64,000 nt of DNA from SNAP01 sp049671745 (GTDB lineage Bacteria; Bacteroidota; Bacteroidia; Bacteroidales; Marinifilaceae). This document shows positions 25,980 to 34,194 of this stretch, piece after piece; position 1 is the stretch's first letter, and each line of letters opens with the position of its first letter. The DNA lies in contig JBATVL010000078.1 of the NCBI GenBank assembly GCA_049671745.1, forward strand, positions 1-64,000, written 5' to 3'. A model generated the notes under the pieces. That model made no database searches. It was not told the DNA's origin and saw nothing but the letters and a program-made list of their open reading frames with translations. Position numbers and translations under genes: made by a program.

Positions 25980-27961
25980 AACTTATAAGATATTAGTAAA
26001 TTAAAGTTAATTCCTGGCATTGCTCGTTTAAGCACCGATTTATATTTCTCGTTAAAGAGATTGTGTATAATGAAACTCAGGTCGAATTTGCCGTATTGTG
26101 TATTGTGTGTTGAACCGAAAGAGACTTCATTCATGATGTAAGCTGGTAAACGGTCTCTACTAATAAGATCATTGCTGGAGGATGTAAATCTTTCGCTATA
26201 ATGATTATATTTATAAGAGACGAAATAATTTCTGAAGCTTAGTTTACACATAAGACTTGAAGAATATTTGGGGATATACACTAACTGTTTACCCACAGAT
26301 TCGTCACCATAAATTTTGCTATCTCCATTGTTTATAGAAATTGTTTGAGACCAGTTTGCATCAATAAATAGATGTATTTTCCCTAAAGTCTTGTTTAAAG
26401 AAGTTTTCAATTCTAGACCTTTAGAATACACATTCTTTATATTTCTAGCCTCCCAATATCCCCATCTGCTAGGTAGCCAGACAATCCAGTTATCTATATT
26501 GGAATGGTAATAGGTGGCAGAACCTTTTATCATTTGCTCTCTTGTCCCTTTCTGAAATTCTATACCAATATCGTAGGTTATTCCTCTCTCTGTTTGTAGA
26601 TTTATATTACCTCCTGGCTGAAAATATAAATCGTTTAAAGTGGGAGCATGATGATTCTTTACCACAGAGGATCTTAGTATTAAATTATATTCATTCCACA
26701 ATAAAACATCAGTAAGAAAAGCATGTATAAAAGGAGAAGAGACATCATTGTTAATAGTCTTTCTAACATTATATGAAAGTCCCCATATGCCAAATGCTTT
26801 ATAGCGTAGAGCTAAATAAGGAGAGACTTCATGCCTATCTTTCTTGTATCCTGTTAAGGTCATTCTTTCGTGTGAATCTACCTTAAAAAGATTATAATTT
26901 ACTTTTGCTGAGAGTTTGAAATCCTTTGTTATATCGTAGTTTGCTTCTATTTCAGAGTATATATTATTTACTTTACTTTTAGCATCTATAGTTGTGTTTA
27001 GTTCTTCTCCACCTAGTTTTTCTACTAAGAAATCAAGTTCTTTATAAGAATAACCAAGTCTGCTAGTCATATTGAAATTTTCCTCTAACCATCTCCATGA
27101 TAATACAGAACGTAGGCTTTTATCTCTTTGTTTATTTGTAGATTCTTTATCATCTGAATAATCAGTAGTTAACATGGGAATACTTCTAGTTGATTGGTAA
27201 GCCCAAGTGGTAAAAGAGAAGTGATGGTGATTATTTTTCTTGTAATAAACTTCTTGTAATAAATGTGTATTTCTGAATTGCGCGTTTCTATTTCTTTCTT
27301 CTGGATCCTTGTTTAAATCATTTACATCAAACTTATCTGTATTGGTGAATTTAAAATCGTTTTTAGAATATGTGTTATACAGTCTAGTTGTGAATTTTAG
27401 ATTGTCTTTGCCATAATTATATCTTAAATAAGAATCGTATGAATTGTAAGACCCGAAGCCTTGTACTATATGTAATTTGTTATTCGTTTCTATATGTTTA
27501 TTTTTTAAAACTATGGCTCCTCCAAGTGCTCCTTCTCCCGCGTCTACTGAGCCTGCACCGTGTAGAAGTGTCATGTCATCTATAAAGAAAGATGGAATAA
27601 GGGAGAAATCTACCATGCCTAGCATAGGGGAGTTTATCTTCATTCCATTCCAAGTTACTTGGGTATGTGAAGCAGCTGTTCCTCTAAAAGATGCTGTTGC
27701 AAGAGATCCTCTTCCATACGATTTTATAAAAACGGTAGTGTTTTGTGAAAGAACCTGTGCTAAGGTATTTGATATTGATTCTCTTAAAACAATAGAGTCT
27801 ATTTTAGTTCGAGTAACGCCAGTGTGTTCAATTTTTCTTTGAGCCCATACATTTACTTGATGTAAATATACTGTATCTTTTAAAGATACAGATTGAGCTA
27901 TTGCTCCTTGACAAGCAAGGAACAATAGCATAGATATAAGAGTTAATCGATAGTATTTCAA
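25976..27961 (-). CDS. btuB: BtuB-like TonB-dependent vitamin B12 receptor
   Basis: 661 residues; signal peptide ending IAQ. The plug domain (residues about 30-155) contains LAQVLSQNTTVFIKSYGRGSL, FRGTAASHTQVTWNGMKINSP and AGSVDAGEGALGGAIVLKN. A barrel of about 500 residues ends in the typical C-terminal strand (PGINFNLLISYKL). Length matches cobalamin receptors rather than SusC-type receptors and there is no carboxypeptidase-like N-terminal domain. Substrate assignment rests on the cobalamin riboswitch at the head of the operon and the BtuG-like partners; the fold alone would allow other corrinoid or metal-chelate ligands. Energised by the TonB/ExbBD motor. Confidence 0.9.
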   Translation of the reverse strand: MKYYRLTLISMLLFLACQGAIAQSVSLKDTVYLHQVNVWAQRKIEHTGVTRTKIDSIVLRESISNTLAQVLSQNTTVFIKSYGRGSLATASFRGTAASHTQVTWNGMKINSPMLGMVDFSLIPSFFIDDMTLLHGAGSVDAGEGALGGAIVLKNKHIETNNKLHIVQGFGSYNSYDSYLRYNYGKDNLKFTTRLYNTYSKNDFKFTNTDKFDVNDLNKDPEERNRNAQFRNTHLLQEVYYKKNNHHHFSFTTWAYQSTRSIPMLTTDYSDDKESTNKQRDKSLRSVLSWRWLEENFNMTSRLGYSYKELDFLVEKLGGEELNTTIDAKSKVNNIYSEIEANYDITKDFKLSAKVNYNLFKVDSHERMTLTGYKKDRHEVSPYLALRYKAFGIWGLSYNVRKTINNDVSSPFIHAFLTDVLLWNEYNLILRSSVVKNHHAPTLNDLYFQPGGNINLQTERGITYDIGIEFQKGTREQMIKGSATYYHSNIDNWIVWLPSRWGYWEARNIKNVYSKGLELKTSLNKTLGKIHLFIDANWSQTISINNGDSKIYGDESVGKQLVYIPKYSSSLMCKLSFRNYFVSYKYNHYSERFTSSSNDLISRDRLPAYIMNEVSFGSTHNTQYGKFDLSFIIHNLFNEKYKSVLKRAMPGINFNLLISYKL

Positions 27962-27968
27962 TTTATTA

Positions 27969-29597
27969 TTATTTAATATCTTCTACATGGAATATCTCTG
28001 TTGAACTTTCACCAAGCCAACCTGCTTTTTCATTAACAGAGTTTTGTACTTTTATGAAGTCAATGAAGCCTAATTCTACTTTCTTACCATTTTCGTCTAC
28101 AGCATTTTTTAGTTCAAAAAGATTCCCATCTTTTACGTGGTCTTTATTATCAACATATCCCCAATCGTAAACATTGTTTCTGTATATTCCTCCTTCTTCT
28201 GTCACTTTGCCCTTTAATCTAGGACCAGTAAGAGTATAAGAATCTGCTTTTATCCATTTAGGGTAGTAATAACTTTGTTTGTGATATATTAAATAATCTA
28301 TACATCCCTTATTTCCTTGGTTATCAGTCCATAAAACATCTTGTCCAACTGCAGAGGGTCTAGTATAAGTAATTGAATAATTTTGAGTGGTTTCAGCTTT
28401 GCCATATTCTGATCCTTTTAGTTGATACCATTTATCATCAGGTTTTCCATTATTATTCTCATCTTGCATTACCCAAATAATACCAGGTTCGGAACTTCCA
28501 TCAAAAGAATTTCCTTTAATCATGATATCCTGCTTTTCATTATCTAATATAGAATGGTCAAATCCCATAATTACGTATCCACCGAAGCCACCTAATGAAA
28601 GATAAAAATCTTTATTAAGTAAGCTCTTCATTGCATATGCATTTGCTTGATACATAGTATTGCAATCATACCCTTCATTTATAAATTGGCCTGGTGCTGG
28701 AGTGAAGTCAAATACTTTAGTTATAGTGTTAGAACTTTTGTTTGTTTCTGGTCTAATTCCTACTAATAGCCTGATATTTACTTCAGTTTCCCCTCCAATG
28801 TTTTTAGCTTTAAATATTAATTTACTTAATCCGTTTTTTGAAGCAGTATAGGTCAAATCTTTAGTCTCTGCTATTATATTTCCGTTGAGAGTCCATGAAT
28901 ATTGAGTCTTAACATCTGTTTCTACTATTGGTCTTATTTCTATAGTTTCACCATTTTTAAGAGAAAAATTAGTCTTATTATCAGGTAAGCTAACTTTGGC
29001 TTTAAGTGCAGAAATAACTTTAATGATAATTGTTTTTTCAGATTTTCCTCCCGCATTCTCAGCAGTAAAGATTATTGTATGTGTGCCAATCTCTGAGGAA
29101 GAGAATTTTAGAATTTTATCTGCAGATAGTTCCTTATCAAGTTCTTTCCACGAATATTTACATTCTCTAATAGACTCTATTTTAGCCTCTATTATTAATT
29201 CTTTTGTTTGTTTTATAGAGAATTCTTTTTGCGCAATCTCTATTTTGGGTAAACCAATATCTAAGACCTCTATATTTATTGTGTTTTCTGTTTTACCAGC
29301 CTCATTGCTTGCTATATATTTAATTATATGAATAGATGATTTGTCTGATGAATAATGAAGAGTTGCCTCTTTTGATATTTCTTTATCATTTTCAAGCCAA
29401 GAGTGTTGTGTTTTGCTTGCATTTGTAACTACAGGCTTTATATCTATATTCTCATTAATATAAGTTGTATATCCCATTGTTGGAATATCGAATTTAACTT
29501 GCGGAACATTTATTTTTACTTCATCTTCTTTTTTACAAGAGAAGATAGTTAAGCATAATCCTATTAGGACTATGCTTAGAGTATTTACTTTTTTCAT
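27969..29597 (-). CDS. Ig/PKD-repeat surface lipoprotein of the B12 operon
   Basis: 542 residues. Lipobox TIFSC followed by Lys-Lys-Glu-Asp, a surface-export-like signal. Residues about 30-285 form three Ig/PKD-like repeats of about 80 residues, each with a YSW/HSW strand and a terminal TIxIEV/IxIKV strand. The C-terminal 250 residues form a separate domain with many aromatics and a calcium-loop-like DENNNGKPDDKWYQLKGSEYG, then TYTRPSAVGQDVLWTDNQGN and YYPKWIKADSYTLTGPRLKG. It is 7 bases before the receptor and 3 bases after the first gene. Bacteroides B12 loci encode extra surface binders (for example BtuH); whether this is one cannot be decided by eye. Confidence 0.8.
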   Translation of the reverse strand: MKKVNTLSIVLIGLCLTIFSCKKEDEVKINVPQVKFDIPTMGYTTYINENIDIKPVVTNASKTQHSWLENDKEISKEATLHYSSDKSSIHIIKYIASNEAGKTENTINIEVLDIGLPKIEIAQKEFSIKQTKELIIEAKIESIRECKYSWKELDKELSADKILKFSSSEIGTHTIIFTAENAGGKSEKTIIIKVISALKAKVSLPDNKTNFSLKNGETIEIRPIVETDVKTQYSWTLNGNIIAETKDLTYTASKNGLSKLIFKAKNIGGETEVNIRLLVGIRPETNKSSNTITKVFDFTPAPGQFINEGYDCNTMYQANAYAMKSLLNKDFYLSLGGFGGYVIMGFDHSILDNEKQDIMIKGNSFDGSSEPGIIWVMQDENNNGKPDDKWYQLKGSEYGKAETTQNYSITYTRPSAVGQDVLWTDNQGNKGCIDYLIYHKQSYYYPKWIKADSYTLTGPRLKGKVTEEGGIYRNNVYDWGYVDNKDHVKDGNLFELKNAVDENGKKVELGFIDFIKVQNSVNEKAGWLGESSTEIFHVEDIK

Positions 29598-29600
29598 ATT

Positions 29601-31424
29601 TTAATAATCAAAATTACTTGTGAAGAATGCACCTACTGAAAAACGTACACAATTTTTGTAATGATGTACTGTTGCTCCTGTTGTTCCGTCTACAGAAGCT
29701 ATACCATTTATAAGATAATCCATTCCATATCCTTTGATGTAACCATAGTAAACTTCATTTGTATTTGGATTAACGGATGGAACACCATAAATCATTTTTG
29801 CATTTGGAAGTTTGTCTTTTACATTTGCAAGAATAGATGCTTTTTCATTTGCAGAATCAAATTTCCTTATTTCTGTTCCTTGTTTCCAGTATAGTAAATC
29901 ATTATTGTGATTTGCTGTTAATCCAGAGCATCCCATCCATCCACATGTGAATTTATATCCGTCAGGTAGTGTATATTTTTTTTCAATAGATTGGTTAGAT
30001 GTTGAGATTTTTACAATTGTATTGTTGGCTCCAACCCATATACAATTATTTTTACCTTTTGTTATGCCTCCAATGCTACCTACATCATAAGATTTTATTA
30101 TTTTGTCGTTAGATGTATCAATAATTCTAAGGGTTGATCCATCAGCAAGGTATATTTTGTTATCTAATAATTGCATTCTTTGTTTACTTGCACCTGTTCC
30201 TTCTAATTTCTTTTTTACAGTCATTGAATGTAAATCAATAATACTTAATCCTCCATTACCTCTTACATATGCCTTGTCTTCATTTTTTGTTACTGCTATA
30301 TTTGTTGGCCAAGTATTATCTTCAAATCCACTTTTAATAGATCCTTTTTGTTTCATTGTGAATCTATCTGCTACAATTATGTACTCTGGTCCGTTCTGAG
30401 AAACAAAGTAGAGATTGCTTTTTCCTATCCACATATCTTGAGTTACATTTCCAAGTTTTTTTCCTTTATTTGCTTTTTGGAATACAGAATCAATTTTAAC
30501 TCCAGTTCTGCTTATGAAAGAAATTATGCCTGTTTCATTAGACATATTACCCTCATTAAGCATAAACATACCATAATAATATGAAGCTGTTATATTTACT
30601 TTTATTTCTTTTGTACTTGTACCTGCTTCGTTTGTAACGTCTAATGTAATAGTTTGTTTTCCTTCTTTTTTGAAGATATAATTTAGTGTTTTCTCTTTTG
30701 ATATTATCTTTTCATCTAATTTCCATGAGAATGTTATTTCCTTTGCACTTATGATCTCAGGAGTTATTATTAATTCCTTACCTTGACATGTAGTGAAACC
30801 TGTTTCAGGAATATTAATTGAAATCTTTGGAAGTGGAATAGGAGATATATTGATTTTTATAGTGTCTATAGCTGTTCCGCCCTTGTTTGTCACTTTAAAT
30901 ATTAGATTATGTTTTCCTGATATCTCAGAAGAGTATTTATAATCTTTACTTGTTGCAAGAATCTTTTTATTCTCTTCCCATTGATATGTACATTCTCTAA
31001 TTGATTTTATCTCTGGAGTTATATTTATTTTTTCTAAGTTTTTAAGAGTTATTCCTTTTTTGCTGATTTTTGTGTCAATTGTTGCAAGAGGAATTTTGTT
31101 TACTTGAACAGTGTAGTTCTTTTTTGCTATTCCTGATTCGTTTGATACTGAAAATGAAATAGTATGTTTTCCAATTTTGGTAGAAGAATAGTCAACAAAA
31201 ATCTTTTTGCTTAATTCTTTGTCGTTCTCTGTCCATAGATATGTTGCTTGACCTTCTATATCTATTTTAGGTGAAATCTTTACTGACTCATCTATGTAGA
31301 TAGAATATTCAGAATCGGAGTTTTGAATTACTGGTTTAGGTGTGAGATTCTCTTCTTTACAAGAGAACATGGAGATGCATAATCCGATAAGGATTAGTAC
31401 TTTGATGCGTAATAAATTCTTCAT
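29601..31424 (-). CDS. Ig/PKD repeats fused to a BtuG-like beta-propeller, surface lipoprotein
   Basis: 607 residues. Lipobox SMFSC then Lys-Glu-Glu. Residues about 30-280 are three Ig/PKD-like repeats closely related to those of the next gene: both carry an IRECxYxW(E/K) strand in the second repeat. From about 285 a DUF5074/YncE-type propeller follows (YYYGMFMLNEGNMSNETGIIS, then VADRFTMKQKGSIKSG, IIDLHSMTVKKKLEG, IIDTSNDKIIKSYDVG). The propeller parallels the BtuG-like protein encoded last in the operon. First gene downstream of the cobalamin riboswitch. Likely a stalked surface binder for B12 or its carriers; that is inference from fold and regulation. Confidence 0.82.
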   Translation of the reverse strand: MKNLLRIKVLILIGLCISMFSCKEENLTPKPVIQNSDSEYSIYIDESVKISPKIDIEGQATYLWTENDKELSKKIFVDYSSTKIGKHTISFSVSNESGIAKKNYTVQVNKIPLATIDTKISKKGITLKNLEKINITPEIKSIRECTYQWEENKKILATSKDYKYSSEISGKHNLIFKVTNKGGTAIDTIKINISPIPLPKISINIPETGFTTCQGKELIITPEIISAKEITFSWKLDEKIISKEKTLNYIFKKEGKQTITLDVTNEAGTSTKEIKVNITASYYYGMFMLNEGNMSNETGIISFISRTGVKIDSVFQKANKGKKLGNVTQDMWIGKSNLYFVSQNGPEYIIVADRFTMKQKGSIKSGFEDNTWPTNIAVTKNEDKAYVRGNGGLSIIDLHSMTVKKKLEGTGASKQRMQLLDNKIYLADGSTLRIIDTSNDKIIKSYDVGSIGGITKGKNNCIWVGANNTIVKISTSNQSIEKKYTLPDGYKFTCGWMGCSGLTANHNNDLLYWKQGTEIRKFDSANEKASILANVKDKLPNAKMIYGVPSVNPNTNEVYYGYIKGYGMDYLINGIASVDGTTGATVHHYKNCVRFSVGAFFTSNFDY

Positions 31425-31560
31425 TTTTTGTATGTTTAAATAGTTTAATCTTCAAAAAATAAAGCTTGGGGGGTAATAAAAATAGTTCAGTATTATGTAT
31501 ACGAAAGTATCTTTACATTTGCTCTAACTCCCGAAAGCTAATTGTAATAAGTTTTGAAGT

Positions 31561-31722
31561 GGTAGGTCTTCTGACTTGCTCCATTTGATATGCCTTCCCA
31601 TCTATTATAAAAGACAGTGGCTTTAAGTTATCAAATATGAGGAGCTTACAGCTGCGGGTACAGTTCTCGATTTAAACGAGATTCCCTTTTAAGCGACAGA
31701 CAAGAGAGTCTGATAGCACCAA
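31561..31722 (-). ncRNA. Cobalamin (B12) riboswitch
   Basis: Read on the minus strand, the leader contains the conserved blocks in order: TTGGTG near the 5' end, AAAGGGAAT, the GTACCCGCAGCTGTAAG core, the B12 box GCCACTG (complement at 31615-31621), GGGAAGGC, and the closing GGAGCAAGTCAGAAGACC (complement 31564-31582). This is the full aptamer. It sits 136 bases before the first gene of the B12 uptake operon, which it should switch off when cobalamin is abundant. Confidence 0.95.
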
Positions 31723-31730
31723 TTCTGCAG

Positions 31731-31761
31731 CAAATGTAATTATAGATTTATTCTTTACAAA
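31731..31761 (-). promoter_or_regulatory. Promoter of the B12 uptake operon
   Basis: On the minus strand TTTG (31761-31758), a 19-base spacer and TACATTTG (31738-31731) match the Bacteroidetes -33/-7 promoter consensus exactly. It is placed so that transcription starts at the 5' edge of the riboswitch. Confidence 0.8.
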
Positions 31762-31847
31762 GCTTTTATGAGTAATAATTATGTTTTTCTATTTTATTCA
31801 TGTTAGTTTTACTAATAATCAATCTTATGAATATTTGTTTAAATGAT

Positions 31848-31855
31848 TATCTTTG
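31848..31855 (+). promoter_or_regulatory. Candidate -7 element for thioredoxin paralogue 2
   Basis: TATCTTTG lies 21 bases before the ATG at 31877. No clear -33 element at standard spacing. Confidence 0.45.
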
Positions 31856-31876
31856 CAGCTCATTTAAAAATAAAAT

Positions 31877-32347
31877 ATGAAATTACTATCATTTAAGTCA
31901 GCACTTCTAGTATGTATATTTGTGTTTATTGCTTTTACATCTTTTTCTCAGGTGGATATTTATAGAACTAAGGCTGATGCCAGAAAAGACATAGCAGGTG
32001 CACTTGTTAATGCAAAGTTAAAGGGGAAGAATGTAATGCTTATGTTTGGTGGTAATTGGTGTCCTTGGTGTGAACTTTTTAGAGAGACATGTTTAGGTGA
32101 TCCTAAGTTGGCTATGCTTCTTGAAAATAATTACGAAAGAGTTTATGTGGGGGCTAGAGAAAATAAAGATGTACTTATAGAGTATGGAAGCCCTAATCGT
32201 TTTGGATATCCAGCATTTGTTGTACTTAATTCGGAAGGTAAGTTAATTCATATTCAAGATTCAGCCTTGCTTGAAGAAGGAGAAGGATATAGTAAAAAAA
32301 AGATTATTACATTCTTTGAAAGATGGACTGTTAAAAATACCAAATAA
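31877..32347 (+). CDS. Periplasmic thioredoxin-family protein (paralogue 2)
   Basis: 156 residues; signal peptide ending SFSQ. The active site is GNWCPWC (Cys62, Cys65) and the cis-Pro segment is NRFGYPAFVVL. It has the same architecture and length as the proteins at 22055-22525 and 32494-32958. Additional Cys in RETCLG. Likely a periplasmic thiol-disulfide oxidoreductase. It has its own leader and is followed 146 bases later by a related gene with a damaged active site. Confidence 0.88.
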   Translation: MKLLSFKSALLVCIFVFIAFTSFSQVDIYRTKADARKDIAGALVNAKLKGKNVMLMFGGNWCPWCELFRETCLGDPKLAMLLENNYERVYVGARENKDVLIEYGSPNRFGYPAFVVLNSEGKLIHIQDSALLEEGEGYSKKKIITFFERWTVKNTK

Positions 32348-32439
32348 TAATTAATATTTTTTTTCATTCCCCATCCCTTGCTCTTACAATATAGAAGGTA
32401 GAAATGTAGTTTCTTTTATATATATAATGTGTTAAAACA

Positions 32440-32471
32440 GTTGTGAATCAATTCACTTAGTGATATATTTG
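32440..32471 (+). promoter_or_regulatory. Promoter of thioredoxin paralogue 3
   Basis: GTTG (32440-32443), a 20-base spacer and TATATTTG (32464-32471) fit the -33/-7 pattern, 22 bases before the ATG. The gene therefore appears to be separately transcribed. Confidence 0.6.
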
Positions 32472-32493
32472 TTTATAATCAAAACGAAACACA

Positions 32494-32958
32494 ATGAAAA
32501 TATTTTCACTAAAATCATTTATTTTAATATCTCTATTTATTATGATAAGTGTCACTTCTTTTGCACAAAAAAAAGTTTATAACGAGAAAGCAGATTCTCT
32601 AAAAGACATTATAGAGGCTGTTGCCAAGGCAAAAACAACTGGGAAAAATGTATTTATTATGGTTGGTGGTAATTGGGGAGCTTGGTGTAATCTTTTTGAT
32701 AAGTTCTCAAAAGAAACACCTGAGATATCTAAAGTATTAAATGATAATTATATAGAAGTATGTGTAAGTGCCAGAGAAAATAGGGATTTACTTGTAAAAT
32801 ATAAAATCCCTAATAGCTTTCCTGTTTTTATTATTCTTAACTCAGATGGGAAAATTATACATAAACAACTTTCTACTTTATTAGAAGAAGAAGATGGATA
32901 TAGTAAACAAAAAACTTTAGATTTTATGTTAAAATGGACTCCTTCTGCAATGAAGTAA
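32494..32958 (+). CDS. Thioredoxin-fold paralogue with GAWC instead of CPWC
   Basis: 154 residues; signal peptide ending SFAQ. It aligns with the other two paralogues throughout, but the active site reads GNWGAWC: the first Cys is replaced by Gly62, leaving only Cys65, and the cis-Pro region is NSFPVFIIL. A two-cysteine redox cycle is therefore impossible. A mixed-disulfide trap, chaperone, or decayed duplicate are the alternatives. The intact frame, signal peptide, promoter and terminator argue that it is expressed. Confidence 0.85.
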   Translation: MKIFSLKSFILISLFIMISVTSFAQKKVYNEKADSLKDIIEAVAKAKTTGKNVFIMVGGNWGAWCNLFDKFSKETPEISKVLNDNYIEVCVSARENRDLLVKYKIPNSFPVFIILNSDGKIIHKQLSTLLEEEDGYSKQKTLDFMLKWTPSAMK

Positions 32959-32974
32959 TTGCAATTCACATTAT

Positions 32975-33020
32975 AAAAATCCTCTTTAATCTCGTAAGTA
33001 TGAGAATATAGAGGATTTTT
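32975..33020 (+). terminator. Rho-independent terminator of thioredoxin paralogue 3
   Basis: Arms AAAAATCCTCT (32975-32985) and AGAGGATTTTT (33010-33020) with inner CTC/GAG pairing and a T-run. Confidence 0.85.
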
Positions 33021-33083
33021 ATTTGTAACTAATTCTAATGTTTCTTCGTCGTATATGTATAAGTTAAATTTAAAATATATAGA

Positions 33084-34010
33084 ATGAAACATTTACTATT
33101 AATATGCATATCTTTATTTATATCCATAGGAGCTTTTTCCCAAAAAATATCTAAAGAGTTTAATTTAGATAAGTTTAGATTTTTGTCAGTGAGTAGTGGT
33201 TTTGAAGTTTACATATCTCAAGGGGAAGAACAATCAGTAAAACTTGAATATGATTCTAATATAGAAGAATATCTTAAAGTTGGAGTTGTAAATAATACTC
33301 TGCGAATTTCTGTTGAAAATAAATCCGTTTTTAAAAGATTCAAAAGAAGTCATATTAGAAAGGCCTTTATTGTAATTAAGAATTTAGAATCTGTGGATAT
33401 TTCAGGTGGTGGTTCTTTAAATATGGATGAGTTTATGTTGAATGATTTTAAGATTAGCCTTAGTGGTGGTGGAAATATTAATTTGAATGCAGAATCTGAA
33501 AATTTAAGATGTTCTTTATCTGGTGGAGGAAATATTAATCTAAAGGGTAGAACACGAGATTTAAAACTAATAATTTCTGGCGGAGGAGATATCTTTTTAA
33601 AACAACAACTAGATAATGCTAGAATGTCTATAAGTGGTGGAGGTAATGCGAATGTCTTTTGTGTTAATGCAAATAGTATTATTGCTAGAATGACAGGAGG
33701 AGGAGCCTTTAATGGAAAGATCAAATTAAGTATCTTAGATTTGAAATTATCAGGAGGTGGTTCAGCCTTATTAGAGGGACATGTTAAGAATATGAATATT
33801 GGAATGTCTGGTGGTGGTGATGTTGAGGCCAAAAATTTTGAGACAGAGTATTGTAATATTAGACTTGCAGGTGGTGGAGATGCAGAAGTTTACGCAAGTA
33901 AAAAAATATCAGTATCTGTTTCTGGTGGTGGAGATATCAAGTGTTATGGAAAACCTGATGAAATAATTAAAAGACTTTCTGGTGGATCAAAATTGAAGAT
34001 GATTAAATAG
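33084..34010 (+). CDS. DUF2807 family secreted beta-helix protein
   Basis: 308 residues with signal peptide ending GAFSQ. The N-terminal part (FNLDKFRFLSVSSGFEVYISQGEEQSVKLEYD) is the head of the DUF2807 (putative auto-transporter adhesin, head GIN) family. From about residue 110 there are roughly ten turns with an SGGG/AGGG motif every 18-22 residues (ISGGGSLNMDEF, LSGGGNINL, ISGGGDIFL), as expected for a right-handed beta-helix. Family members are periplasmic or surface proteins in Bacteroidetes without a firm function. The Gly-rich repeats create a long open frame on the opposite strand, which is not a gene. Confidence 0.9.
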   Translation: MKHLLLICISLFISIGAFSQKISKEFNLDKFRFLSVSSGFEVYISQGEEQSVKLEYDSNIEEYLKVGVVNNTLRISVENKSVFKRFKRSHIRKAFIVIKNLESVDISGGGSLNMDEFMLNDFKISLSGGGNINLNAESENLRCSLSGGGNINLKGRTRDLKLIISGGGDIFLKQQLDNARMSISGGGNANVFCVNANSIIARMTGGGAFNGKIKLSILDLKLSGGGSALLEGHVKNMNIGMSGGGDVEAKNFETEYCNIRLAGGGDAEVYASKKISVSVSGGGDIKCYGKPDEIIKRLSGGSKLKMIK

Positions 34011-34044
34011 ATAATTTTAAAATATTCGATTATATGTTTATTTT

Positions 34045-34088
34045 AAAGGGTTGTTTTAGGGGTATATATTCCTCTAGAACAGCCTTTT
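34045..34088 (+). terminator. Rho-independent terminator after the DUF2807 gene
   Basis: An imperfect long stem (AAAGGGTTGTTTTAGGGG against CCTCTAGAACAGCCTTTT, with G-U pairs) ends in a short T-run. Confidence 0.65.
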
Positions 34089-34194
34089 ATTGTGAATTTA
34101 ATTACCTATATATTTCGTGATTTAAGAAATTTTTAAGAAAAGATTAGACATTTTTTATTACTTTAGTTTGCAGAAAATCAAACAAAACTAAAGA

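Noticed and set aside
33350..33832. 160-codon open frame opposite the DUF2807 gene
   Set aside because: It is created by the repeated GGT/GGA codons of the SGGG turns (giving Pro-Pro-Pro on the other strand); no start context, no family, and the sense strand is a clear gene.
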